Shown piece after piece: positions 11,455 through 22,731 of a stretch of DNA of 64,000 nucleotides. The notes under the pieces are model-generated. The model saw nothing but the letters and a program-made list of their open reading frames with translations. It made no database searches and was not told where the DNA came from. The stretch's first letter is position 1. The number at the start of each line of letters is the position of its first letter. Source of the stretch: Hymenoscyphus infarciens (taxonomy: Eukaryota; Ascomycota; Leotiomycetes; Helotiales; Helotiaceae); NCBI GenBank assembly GCA_001414345.1, contig LLCB01000163.1:1-64000 (forward strand), given 5' to 3'. The translations under genes were made by a program, and so were the position numbers.

Positions 11455-14400
11455 ATGGCGGAGAATCTAGGAAAGGGATCTGGCTCATCACCGAGTCAGA
11501 GAAGGGCGTCGACGGATCCAGTGCAATCTTCCCTCAATATGGATTCGAACGGACGAGAATCGGTTGATCGAGAGCCCCCGCGGGTCCGCTTCTCAGAGGA
11601 TATCGACAGAGTTGCAGCGTCTGCGAGACCTACCACACCAAATTTATCGTTGGATACCAGTGTTAGTGGGGCAGGAAATGTGAGGGGATCAAATGATGGC
11701 AGGCAAACCCTCTCACCACAATCCGCTAGGGTCAGCGCTCTCTCGGCCCAGTCTCCAATATCGCCACGAACCCGAGACCGAGGATACTCGCTGAGAAGGT
11801 CATTGTTCAACAGAACTATAAGCACACAACCGGAGAGTAGTCCGGTGGAGGAAGTGGTGGAGGCAGGATCATCGAGGGGACATGGAGCCAATGCGCCTGG
11901 ACCGGATGCGGGGAAAGGGAAGTCATCCATGGTATCAATTTCTCCAGTTATTGAAGATGCATTCGAAATCACGCCAATAGCCTCTGCGACAACAAATTCC
12001 GAGACCCACGCGGCACCTATATATACAAAGAAGGATCAGAAAACTTTTAGAACGATAAGTTTGCCGAATTACGGAACATTGGCAAAGAGGAGTCAGGAAA
12101 ACAAAACTGTTCAAAGATTGAAGAAGACATACAAGGAGAAAATAAAACCGCTTTTCGAGCCAAAACCAATCCCACCTTCCAAAGATGGGCGCCATATTGA
12201 ATTAGATGCATCCAGAGGTTACCATTTGATTGATGAAAGAACTGGAAAGGAATACATTGGCAACTCCATCCGGTCCAGCCGTTACACTATTTGGAACTTC
12301 CTACCCCGACAAATCTTCTTTCAGTTTTCCAAGTTAGCAAATGCCTATTTCCTTTTGATTTCAATCCTTCAAATGGTCCCTGGTTTGAGTACCACGGGAA
12401 GTTATACCACAATTGCTCCACTCCTGGTGTTTGTAGCCATTAGCATGGGAAAAGAAGGATATGATGATGTTCGTCGTTACAAGTTGGATAAAGCTGAAAA
12501 CAACAATGAGACATTGGTTCTTCACGCTTACAAGCCGTCTCGTGGAGACCCCTCTAAACCGTCGAAAATATTTCACGAACGCAAAGTATCTCCGAAGAGC
12601 GGAGATGCTTCTACGGTTTTGGGTGAGGTTGGCCCAGACGGAACAGAGCATTGGGCAAGCCTGAAATGGAAAGATGTCAAAGTAGGGGATATCATCAAGC
12701 TCGGTCGAGACGACAATATCCCGGCTGATATGGTTCTACTTCATTCCGATGGGCCAAACGGCATCGCTTACATTGAGACCATGGCTCTTGACGGCGAAAC
12801 AAATCTCAAAAGCAAGCAGGGTCCACCGTCCTTAGTCAAACGTTGCAAGACTGTCGAGGAAATCGGGGCTTGCCGTGCCACTATTGTTGTTGAAGACCCA
12901 AACCTTGATCTATACAACTTTGACGGGCGGGTTACTGTGGGTGGAGAGACAATGCCCCTCACTACCAACGAGGTCATCTTGCGTGGAAGTACCCTTCGCA
13001 ATACGACAGAGGCTATCGGAATGGTCATAAACACTGGAGAAGACTGCAAAATTCGGATGAATGCCAACAAGAACCCCCGCACCAAGGCTCCTGCGATGCA
13101 GGCGATCACGAATAAAATAGTCATCATGCTAGTCTTCTTCGTCGTCGTACTGGCATTGTTCTGCTCAATTGCATATCAAATATGGTCCCAAAATGTCGAA
13201 AAGCATTCGTGGTATTTACATCACGCACAAGTACCTTTTTCACAAATTATCATTGGCTTCATAATTCTTTACAACACCTTGATTCCACTCTCATTGTATG
13301 TCAGTCTTGAGATCATCAAGATTGGCCAGCTCCTACTCATGGCTGATGTCGAAATGTATGATGAAGTTTCCAATACACCTATGGTGTGCAACACAACAAC
13401 TATTCTTGAAAATTTGGGTCAGGTCGATTATATTTTTTCCGACAAGACCGGCACTCTGACCGACAACATCATGCGCTTCAGAAAACTCAGTGTTGCCGGT
13501 TATGCATGGCTTCATGACTTTGATTTGCAGAAGGAGGCAGCTCTCAAGCAGGAGCAAGACAACAGAGAAACCCATGGAAAGAAACACAAAGGAAAGGGCG
13601 TAGCAAGGCGTTTTGTGAAGAAACAGCCATCTAGGCCACATGTTGAGAGGAGTGAATCTAACGAGTCTACGCCACCAGAGCTCGCATCTCCAAGAGCGGG
13701 TTCCATTCGTAGATCGGGCTCAGTATGGCGGTCTTCAGCCAGGCCGACGAAGGCTCAAGTCGAACTTCGAACGGAGGAAATGCTAAGATTCATGCAATCT
13801 AAACCTCACTCAATTTTCACCAAAAAGGCCAAATTCTTCCTTCTCTCCTTGGCACTCTGTCACACATGTTTGCCAGAAGTACAGGAAAATGGAGAAATAG
13901 AGTTTCAAGCTGCCTCGCCCGACGAGTTGGCTTTAGTCCAAGCTGCCCAAGAGCTTGGATTTCTAGTTATTGATCGCCCGGCAAGATCCATCACTCTCAA
14001 GTACCCCAATGCTTCCGACCCGGATGACACGGTCACGGAATCATACGAAGTACTAGATGTTATCGAATTCTCCAGCAAGAGGAAACGCATGTCGATTGTT
14101 GTGAAGTTCCCCAATGGCAAGATTTGCATATTCTGCAAAGGCGCGGATTCGGCTATCCTCCCTAGACTGAAGCTGGCTTCATTGGCTATTGAGAAAGCAG
14201 CAGAAGTCATCCGAAAGTCTAGCGTTAGAAAAAGCATGGAAGCCGAGCAAGCGCTTCGTAGGATGAGCCACCACAGTGAGCACAGTCCGAGAAACAGTTT
14301 CAGCAGACCCAGCATGAATCTTGGTAGACCTAGCGTGAGCAAAAGTCGAAAAAGTCTAAATCATGGCCGACCAAGCATGGCAAGTACGAGACTTCAGCCA

Positions 14401-16645
14401 ATTCGGGACGAACTCGATACTTGGCTAAAAGACCGCGAGAACATTGACGTTGAGATGGCAGCAGAAGATCTCAGTGCTTATCAATCACCTGCCACACCAC
14501 GAGCTTCGATGGGCAGATTCTCGTTTGCTTCTATGGATCGAAGAAGTTCATTCCAGGATATACATTTCGACGAACTTGTCGACGAGGCACTTGTATTGGA
14601 TGATGCTGCAGTTTTCGAACGTTGCTTTCAACATATGAATGATTTTGCGTCAGAAGGTCTTCGCACACTTTTATTTGGTTATCGATTTCTGGATGAACAA
14701 GAATACGATGGTTGGAAAAAGATATACCTTGATGCAACTACCAGTCTTGTCGACCGGCAAGAGTTGATTGAGAAGGCTGGTGAGATGATTGAGCAGAATT
14801 TTGATCTTTCTGGTGCTACGGCTATTGAGGATAAACTCCAGAAAGGTGTCCCTGAGACTATCGATAAGTTGAGGAGAGCTAACATCAAAATTTGGATGCT
14901 CACAGGAGATAAGAGGGAAACTGCTATTAACATCGCCCACTCTGCCAGATTGGCAAAGAATTACTCCGAGGTAAGGATACTTTGCTTTATCTATCCTATC
15001 CCATTCTTGATAAGAGGAAACTAACTTGCTTTTTAGGTCATTATCTTAGATCATACCACCGGGGAAGTTGAACAAAAAATGGCCACTGCTACGCTGGACA
15101 TCAGCAAGGGTTCCATCGCACATTCTGTTATAGTTGTGGATGGTCAGACCCTCAGCGAAATTGACGCCAACGAGACCTTGAAACTTCTCTTCTTTGACTT
15201 AGCGGTACTCGCGGACTCGGTGATCTGTTGCCGAGCAAGTCCTAGCCAGAAAGCTTCACTGGTGAAGAAGATCAGAACTAAGATCAACAAATCGATCACG
15301 TTAGCGATCGGCGATGGTGCCAACGATATCGCCATGATTCAAGAAGCTCATGTAGGCATTGGTATCAGTGGAAAGGAAGGCCTTCAAGCAGCCAGAATCT
15401 CCGATTATTCCATTGCCCAATTCCGGTTTTTACAGAGGCTACTCTTTGTTCATGGACGTTGGAATTACGTTCGCACTTCCAAGTACATTTTGAGTACATT
15501 TTGGAAAGAATTGGTGTTCTATATGCTACAGGCCGTGTTTCAAAAATGGACGGGATATACGGGAACCTCGCTATTTGAGAGTACATCCTTGACGGTTTTC
15601 AACACCTTGTTCACATCACTAGCTGTTATCTTCCTCGGAATTTTCGAGCAAGATCTCAATGCGTCTACCCTTCTCGCGGTGCCGGAACTGTACACCATGG
15701 GCCAAAGGAATGAGGGATTCAACATCAAGAAATATATCGGTTGGATGTTCATGGCTGCCTGCGAATGCATGATCATATGGTTTGTGACGTTTGGCTTATT
15801 TGGCGAATCGATTTTTACGAGTGATAATACTTTGTTCTCGATGGGACAGCTGTGCTTCACTTCGGCGGTAGTATTCATCAATACCAAGATGTTGTAAGTT
15901 TACCGAATATATGCAAAAAGCCAAAAAGCTAATACAAAATAGGATTCTCGAAATGCATAACAAGACCTGGGTTCCCGTATTTGGGTGGAGCATTTCGGTT
16001 GGTGGTTGGTTCATGTGGAATATCCTCCTCTCATTTGCATTCAAACCCACAACGAAAGTCTATCCTCTCTACCCAGTAGCAAGCGGCTTTCTTACCCGTT
16101 TCGGTCGGAATATTCTCTGGTGGCTTGTGGTACTACTCACACTCGCTGCCGTTGTCCTTCTGGAACTAGGGGTGTCCTCCATACGCAAGAGTTTCTGGCC
16201 CACGGACACAGATATCTTCCAGGTATTGCAGAAAGATGCCGCCATCCGAAGACGTTTTGAGGATGCCATCAAGGCAGAGGAAGATGGTTACGGCGGTATG
16301 GAGATGGGAAAAGAGAAAACAAGTACGGATATCAGAGGTGAAAGGGAGATCCAAGATATATTAGATGGAAGACGACCCAGCAGGGTAGGCATGGGGGATA
16401 CCGATGCTGATTTGGATGCCAATGGGGCTCTTGTAAAGAGTCCTGTTGAGTCTGAGGGAGGTATGAGGAGGAGTTTGAGTGGGAAGTTGACGAGGAGAAA
16501 GTTTAGTACCGAGAACGCGGTGGGAATGGCGGGTGGATCGCATGAGGATATCGAACTTGCGAGTCGATTTCCGATGGTTGCGGCGCAGGCGAGACGGTCT
16601 GTTGATATTGCAGAGGTACTGGGGAGAAAACCAGGGACGTCATGA
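11455..16645 (+). CDS. P4-type ATPase (phospholipid flippase), Dnf3-like
   Basis: Class 4 P-type ATPases flip aminophospholipids or related lipids to the cytosolic leaflet of Golgi, endosomal and plasma membranes. My model has three exons: 11455-14970, 15037-15893 and 15943-16645. The introns are 66 and 49 nt, with GT..AG ends and a CTAAC branch site in the first. The product is 1691 aa. The ATG at 11455 (MAENLGKG) is the first Met in frame. Residues 1 to about 250 are Ser/Pro/Arg-rich and probably disordered. The P4 actuator signature DGETNLK is at about residue 446, and the phosphorylated Asp in DKTGTLT at about 663. TLTGD-class and GDGANDIAMIQ motifs follow. The TM4 motif reads IPLSLYVSLE, a P4-type proline site with PLSL instead of PISL. 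The nucleotide-binding region carries long Ser/Arg-rich insertions (codons around 13560-13790 and 14220-14390). The length and these inserts fit the Dnf3 group better than Drs2 or Dnf1/2; that assignment is inference. The C-terminal tail is long and cytosolic. Confidence 0.93.
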
Positions 16646-16882
16646 TCAAATGAAATGACCAACCCGAGAATGGAATGGATGGAGTAATGTATATAATATG
16701 GGAGACCACTGCCCATGGGATCCGACTGGAGAGAGCTTAATGATTGCTGGAACAGGACAAGAGGAACGAACGATACGCATAGCAAGGACGGAAGGAAAAG
16801 GACGATACCCCTAGAAACAAACAAATACACGGGCACAACAGGGCGAGTACATACATAATTTGGGTTTGGGGGTTTTTGGTTG

Positions 16883-16919
16883 GGATTGGATTGGATTGGA
16901 TTGGATTGGATTGGATTGG
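16883..16919. repeat. GGATT pentamer microsatellite
   Basis: About seven tandem GGATT units lie 240 nt downstream of the flippase stop codon, probably within or just beyond its 3' UTR. Confidence 0.85.
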
Positions 16920-17249
16920 GCTAGGCTTTTTGCTTTTGTCTATCTTTAGAGTTCTCTGAGAGTACGTTCTTTAAATGTTTGTTGGGTTTCTCCTCTTTTT
17001 GATTTGCATGTTTGGGAATAGGATAACCAGCAGAACCAGGGCAGAGTGATCGGAGCATGAGATAGATATATACATAAGACCTCTTTTTGTGGAACGATTT
17101 GGATAGATGGATGATTCTATTGTGTTTGAAGGTTGGGTTATTGTATCAATACAAATGATATATATAGAGATAAACATGGAAGCTTGATGGGTTTATCCCA
17201 ATGACAGAAATTTGACCGCCCTCGTGATAGACATTAAAGTGGGAGTAAG

Positions 17250-17390
17250 TTGAACTACCTTGGAACTTGATTGTTCTAAAGCATCTGTGCTAAATTGTTC
17301 TACGTGTTTAGGACAGGGTACCTGAACGAATCTACCTATAGGAAGTTGGAACAACGAGGTTGGATAGGCAGGTACGAACGTGAAGTTTGT
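17250..17390 (+). repeat. dispersed repeat, copy 2 (diverged)
   Basis: Carries TTGATTGTTCTAAAG, then GTTGGAACAACGAGG, then AGGCAGGTACGAACG. The middle and right modules align with 42670-42722 (GTTGCAACAACGAGG ... GGCAAGTACGAACC), and the left module with 33476-33492. The CTGCCGCTTTTT module is not visible in this copy. Confidence 0.5.
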
Positions 17391-18348
17391 CCATTACAAG
17401 CCGTCACAGAAGTAGACATCGCAGATATACCTAAACTTTATCCTCTGAGGTATTACTCCTTCAACCCAGGACACTTCCAATCCAAGTCCTTGTTTGGATG
17501 GCACAATACTGTTGATACCTTATCTTGTACTGAATTCCAACAGTCCTGGTCATTACTCTGTGCGCATGGTCTAGAATCAGCTGAAAACACACCAAGAGTC
17601 ACCTTTGCAACTCCATAACTTAGTAAATATATGACATACTCTATCTTAACAACGCTTATACACGTTGACTTATAAGAAGAACATGTATCTAACTAAGCTC
17701 TTAATTATAACTCTTTTGCTACATATATAATTTTAAGAACTAGTATTTTACTAACAAAGCAACTAAGAGATTTTTTTAGCACTTACTATATATTACTTTA
17801 ATATAGAAAAAAAGTTTAGGAAGCTTAAGTATCTAGCTACCCGATCCTCTATCCTTAATTTTATATAAATTTATTATAGCGTTGCTCTATAATTAGTAAG
17901 AGAAGTGCGTGTTTTTTGGTGTGTTTTGGTTGATTATAGGACTGTTGCTTCTACGATTATAACCGTTATCGATAGAGAAAGAAGCATTCCTGATTATGGA
18001 GGTGCTTGGAAAAGCAACTTTAAATCAACAATGTTAGAGTACAACTTATTCTGGTTTCCTTATTTTCTTTCACGGGTACAGAAAAACCAAATCATGTACT
18101 CTTTACAATTATATGTGAAAGAATCATCTGGATCCCACAAAAAAACGCCTCCCTATGCAACACAGTCCTTTTTTTTCTTCAAAGTGTCATCATTCCTCCT
18201 CCCCTGAGAAATGAACAATTTCACCATCTCCCCATTTTACACCTTCGCCATTCTACCTTTGCTTCTGAACTTCAATCCCACACCCATACCAAAGGTCACA
18301 ACCAGACCCACACAACCCTTCTCCCAGCACCCCCTTATAAGCTCAGCA

Positions 18349-18916
18349 TCAAGCATCCCCAACCTCACAAACCAATTCTAAACACTCCCTCGTAATCCTT
18401 ACACCTTCGTCCAGCACCACCTTCGGCAAGGCCAAACTCGCACCTCCTTCTCCCCTCCCTTTCCCATCATTCTTCCCCGTCGTTGTAGTAGACCCATTGC
18501 TCTGTTCCGCGTTCCTAGCCACCACACCATCTTTCCTAATATCCTCCAGTACTCGGCTCATCAGCGCAGGAAACGAGGTGATGTCGCCCGCGCGTAGGAG
18601 ATTGAGGGCGTGGTTTTGTATGAGGGTGGGCCAGTTTGTGGGAGAGGAGTTGAGTGTGTGGAGAAGGGATTCTTGGATTCTGGAGAGGGCTTTGTGTTAA
18701 TTTTGTGTTTGCGTATGTGAGGGGTTCAAAGGAAGGGGTGAATGAATCGGCCTGTGGAGAAGGCTGGGGAGGGGGAGTTACTTACCTATTTACATGACCG
18801 TCTCGCAGCAGAACAGTATTTATTTGTGACCGCAGATCGGGATCTTGTGTGGTTGGCGCATACGACGCGACAGCTTTTGGCACGCGGACCGGTGTTGTCG
18901 TTTCTGCAGGAGGCAT
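18349..18916 (-). CDS. conserved fungal protein of unknown function (153 aa)
   Basis: Two-exon model: 18916-18786, then 18679-18349, joined across a 106-nt intron (GTAAGT donor, TTAAC branch, CAG acceptor). Total coding length is 462 nt, exactly in frame. The short N-terminus (MPPAETTTPVRVPK) leads to a helical stretch with 'DPDLRSQINTVLLRDGHV'. Exon 2 opens with 'IQESLLHTLNSSPTNWPTLI' and continues with 'NHALNLLRAGDITSFPAL'. A low-complexity Gly/Ser/Lys linker follows, and the tail reads 'VLDEGVRITRECLELVCE'. The protein looks soluble, with no signal peptide or membrane segment. I have an impression of similar proteins in other filamentous fungi but cannot name a family. The clean phase of both exons and the protein-like composition are the main evidence. 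Confidence 0.7.
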
Positions 18917-21688
18917 CTTTTGTGAACTTGTGGAATTGAAGGTTGATTTGTGTTGGTAGCTTGTATTTCGTGAGGCAGCTATGCTCTTGTTGCGAGTGCA
19001 AGATTAAAACTGGAATCCAGAATTGAATCGAGGGGGTAATTGGTGCAAATTGGACTTGGCTGGTTATTGTTGTGGTGTTTGAAGAGGGACTTTTGGGCTA
19101 TTGTCTTTATTGTTACTTGCTGCTCTTGAGGTGGTCGAGTGACGAGGCTGACGGAAAATAGGAAGGCTGACGTCTAGACTCTCTTATGTAATTTCTCTTC
19201 AACCAATCAGAACTTTGGGGAATTCCAAGCCGAGGACTAAAATAGATTTGGCGTTTAAAAGCATTGTTTGTTCTTCTATTTCTCAGTGTCAAAGTCATTT
19301 TCTTCGCATCTTACCCCTCATATAAAAGATTACGTATAATTATTGTCCAAGTAGCCAACTTCGTTCCTTGTGCAAGCTCGCGATCAGTAATAGCGGCAGT
19401 AAATACTGCGGGGTTCATACCTCTTTGTACCTGCTCTCGGTGGACACGAAAAGTGGCACTTCAAGCTTTCAAAAGTATACTAATATATATAACTTAACAC
19501 AAACAACATAGAAAACTCTAAAACTTAGGTGGAGGGTCAATTAGCCTCTAGCGCATCTAGTTATATTGTTGTTATCTTTTTCCAGTTGGTTGTTGTTATG
19601 TTTTCACGTTGCGAGTAAATGGGTCCACCGAGAGCCTGCCTCGAGAGCTTTATTGTTCCAAAATTTGGACCTAGCTGCTTGAGACCATTAAGTTATTTCT
19701 TTTTGTTTTACAGGTGGGAACTTGGAACAATGAGAGCCAGAGAGGCACCTAGATTATTACTGCCGCTTTTCCTGTCCACCGCGAGAGAAGTATCTCTCAT
19801 CGTATTCGTACAAGTCAGCAGAGTAAGTTTTGTTCTTGTCTTTTCCACTCGACCAATCTATAATTGAGAGGATGTAGGTGTACGGTATGGATTGCTTTGA
19901 GTCAATCCATCTTCTCGGACCACGCTGAACAACTCATCATCATGGCATGACAGTGAAGACAAAGTGACACCAGGCTAACCGGATTTCTGAAATCCGGGGT
20001 AGAAGACGAAAGCTTCATAAAAGCCATGAAGGACTTGTGGCGGGCGATCTTACGCTGCACGGTCATATCACATATCATTTATCGTTGAATCTGGCAAGCC
20101 ATTGCTCTGTCGGAAAGTCGCCATACGAAAGCAGAAAGGGGCTTTTCTTCAGACGAAAACTCCGCGCATGAAGCCGTGGAAGTTCTTCGGCAACAAGTTA
20201 TGCGGGGTTTTACTCGTTTGATGAACACCTTTGGCGTGGGCAGGTGCCAGTGACTTCGGTCAATGTCCTTAAATAAGAGGATACGAAGGCTAAATATGTG
20301 GAATTGGTCCTGTCAAAAATGAATATCAGAGGTTCTTATTTTGATTAGACTCTTGAGGAGGTTGAGATGATTGCTGAGAGAGAAACTTGGAAGTTGTTGC
20401 TTTGGTTGGTGTTGGATTAAACTTGCAGAAGCGAAAGCTGTCACGTTTAGCTAGCGGCGATGTTATAAATGCACCCCATTAGAAGTGATATATAAAGTCC
20501 TCGGAGAGAGTACACGAGTAATAACCTCATTCCGGGTGGAGAGCTGGAGAAAAGAGCAGCTCGTATTGGCGGGTAGGGTGTTGGTAGCGGACCAAGAGGA
20601 GCCCCTGATTTGCCCGTCACCAGCGGACATGAAACGGAAGTCCAAGCTTGCCCCGTTTCAAGCAACCACCTTGCAACGGCATCCCCATTTTGATTGGCAA
20701 TCCTCTCTCGTCGTTGCAGACCTTGAACCAGAAAGCTCTCAATTGCCCAAGAGAGACCAATCATGACGTGTTGACTGATCTCTGCCGATTCTGTACTGCT
20801 CCGTAGTTGAAAACGGGGATCTGAATCGTCGGTTGTCGAGGGGTTGAGGTTCGAGGGTTGGTGAGAAACGGAGAAGGCGAAAGACAAGCTGCCCCTGCAT
20901 TGTTGGAAGAGCATCATTCTGCAAGTGCCAGTGGATGAGAAGTGATGGGTGGGTAGAGTATCCATTTTGGGGCCACAGGGAAAAGTGTAAGTCCGAGGCT
21001 CTGCTCCTGCTCCTGGCTGCTCTTCTCTCTCGTCTGCTCCTTCCTTGACTCTTTCCTTGAATCATCATTATTTTCCATTCCATTTAGAGCCTCATATTTT
21101 CCCTTTGCTCCTTTCTTCCTTCCATTCTTCTCTCGCCAATCGAGCGCTGGTTCTTTTTCTCAACTTCCACTCTCTTCTTTCCTGATTTTCTCCTTTTCTT
21201 CCCTTCAACCAATCAACCACACAAACCTACTGTAGTATACCTTCGTAACCGTATTCTACTTGCAACAATCGCAACGGTCTACACCAGTCAGGAACGTCCT
21301 TTTGCCTTCTCATTTTACTCGCCAGTCGACCAATTTCACTTCAGACGAACTTTATAGAGTATCGCCATCATAGACGACGGAGAACTCGATCCGCGCTCGG
21401 CCACATTCATCAAGCGTTTCCTGTCGCAAAAACCCGGACGGCAGAACGGTGTTCTTGACAATCGGTCAATAAATTCGATATCGGTGCATCTAAAACCTCG
21501 AGTGTTTGGTTAAGGTCAACACGCTCCCTCAGTTCCTCGCTCGGCCTTGCAACTCCACACTGTGGGGGTTTGGACACAGCTTTACGAAGCTCTGGGTGGG
21601 CATCCTGGTAGCCCTTTGATATCTTCTTTCGACAACTTGTTTGTTGGCGAATTCATATCCCTTCCTTCGGTCAACACATACACCAAGA
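18917..21688. other. intergenic region, one dispersed repeat and a long upstream zone
   Basis: Roughly 2.8 kb. It holds dispersed-repeat copy 3 (19648-19800). From about 21000 to 21300 the plus strand is strongly C/T-rich, as is common in fungal promoters and 5' UTRs, in front of the GPI-protein gene. A 172-codon frame on the minus strand (20965-20447) starts with a real ATG but matches nothing I know; I do not call it. Confidence 0.4.
19648..19800 (+). repeat. dispersed repeat, copy 3
   Basis: Contains TATTGTTCCAAAATT at the left, then ACTTGGAACAATGAGAGCC, then TTACTGCCGCTTTTCCTGTC and CACCGCGAG. The module order is as in copies 1 and 4. Confidence 0.65.
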
Positions 21689-22731
21689 ATGCGGCGGAAA
21701 AACTTAGCTGTGGCAATAGTTTTGCTCCCATCAGCCAACGCACTTGCTCTTGCGAATTTCCAACAAATTACATCAGCATTGGTACCTCTAACCTGCCTGG
21801 TAGCTTACAATGGGTATGCTATGATACATATCTTTTGTGAAGGGGCAATAGCTAATTGGGGTTTAGTCAAATTCCAACATGTACAACTTCCGACTTCAAT
21901 ACGGCGTGCTCGTCAACATGCCAATCAGCGTTAATATCACAGGCGCAACGAGTGAAAGCATCTTGCTTGACAGTGTCAGCGAGTTCAACAACACTACTGG
22001 GGATGATCATGAATGGGGGAATTATACAAGCTCTGTGTCCGAGAGTGACAAGAACGACAAAAATATCATCATCTAAAGCGAGTGTGGCACCTACACCCAT
22101 TCCGGCACTGGCTTCAGGTTCTGCTGCTGGCACCTCAATACCGACCATACCAATACCAAACCCAAGTTTGGATCCCACTTCTAAATCCGTGACGCCCGTC
22201 ACATCCGTTAGATCCTCTACGGCAGTCCCGCCGGTATCAGTAACTATAAGAACCTCACCCAGCGCGATTGCACCTCCAGTTAGCACCCGGTCATCAGCAG
22301 TAGCAAGTTTTTCATTTACACCACCCCAGTCGCAAGTCTCGAATTCACGTTCTCTGTCCCCACCAATGAGTTCGACATCTATCTCTACTTCAGCTGTTGC
22401 GGCTACTCCAACTACCTCGTCAAAGTCGGCGACCTCGGCGACCTCCACGGCAAATGGAGGTGATGGAAATGATGGAAGTTCAATATCCAAACCAGGAAGC
22501 ACAACAACTTCAAATCCTCCATCGCCTGGGAAGACCACGGCTTCGAGTGCGACCAGCACAAGTGCGGCAGGATCACCGGCCAAACCTACAAACAAAGTAA
22601 CAGCCGGAGGAGATACTGGAGGTGGAAGTCCCTTTGATTCCCAGAGCAGTCAAGGAAACCTTCTTGACGGAAGCTCGGCGTTATGTGCGTTGGTGATAGC
22701 CGTGTGGGCAACCATCATGTTCGCACGGTGA
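21689..22731 (+). CDS. secreted GPI-anchored Ser/Thr-rich cell-surface protein
   Basis: Two exons, 21689-21813 and 21867-22731, with a 53-nt intron (GTATGC donor, CTAAT branch, TTTAG acceptor). Total is 990 nt, giving 329 aa. The N-terminus (MRRKNLAVAIVLLPSANALA) is a typical signal peptide. A Cys-containing domain follows, with spaced cysteines in 'LTCLVAYN', 'IPTCTTSDF', 'NTACSSTCQSA', 'VKASC' and 'IQALCP', probably disulphide-bonded. From about residue 95 the chain is a long Ser/Thr/Pro-rich region, expected to be O-mannosylated. The last residues (SSALCALVIAVWATIMFAR) form a hydrophobic GPI-attachment signal preceded by small residues. The protein should sit on the plasma membrane or cell wall. 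The cysteine pattern differs from CFEM and I do not assign a named family. A 242-codon frame on the opposite strand is a mirror artefact. Confidence 0.82.

Larger units (their letters stand above)
16646..18348. other. intergenic, repeats only
   Basis: Contains a GGATT pentamer array (16883-16919), a copy of the dispersed repeat (17250-17390) and an AT-rich, probably RIP-affected patch (17640-17900). The open frame at 17295-17618 overlaps the repeat and is not supported as a gene. Confidence 0.5.

Noticed and set aside
17295..17618. 107-codon frame downstream of the flippase
   Set aside because: Its first third lies in a copy of the dispersed repeat and nothing in the rest is recognisable.
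20447..20965. 172-codon minus-strand frame with a true ATG
   Set aside because: No recognisable domain, Ser/Pro-rich throughout, and overlapped by other frames; it lies in the probable upstream region of the GPI-protein gene.
21867..22595. 242-codon minus-strand frame opposite the GPI protein
   Set aside because: Mirror image of the Ser/Thr/Pro-rich coding strand, giving an artificial Val/Glu/Asp/Gly-rich product.
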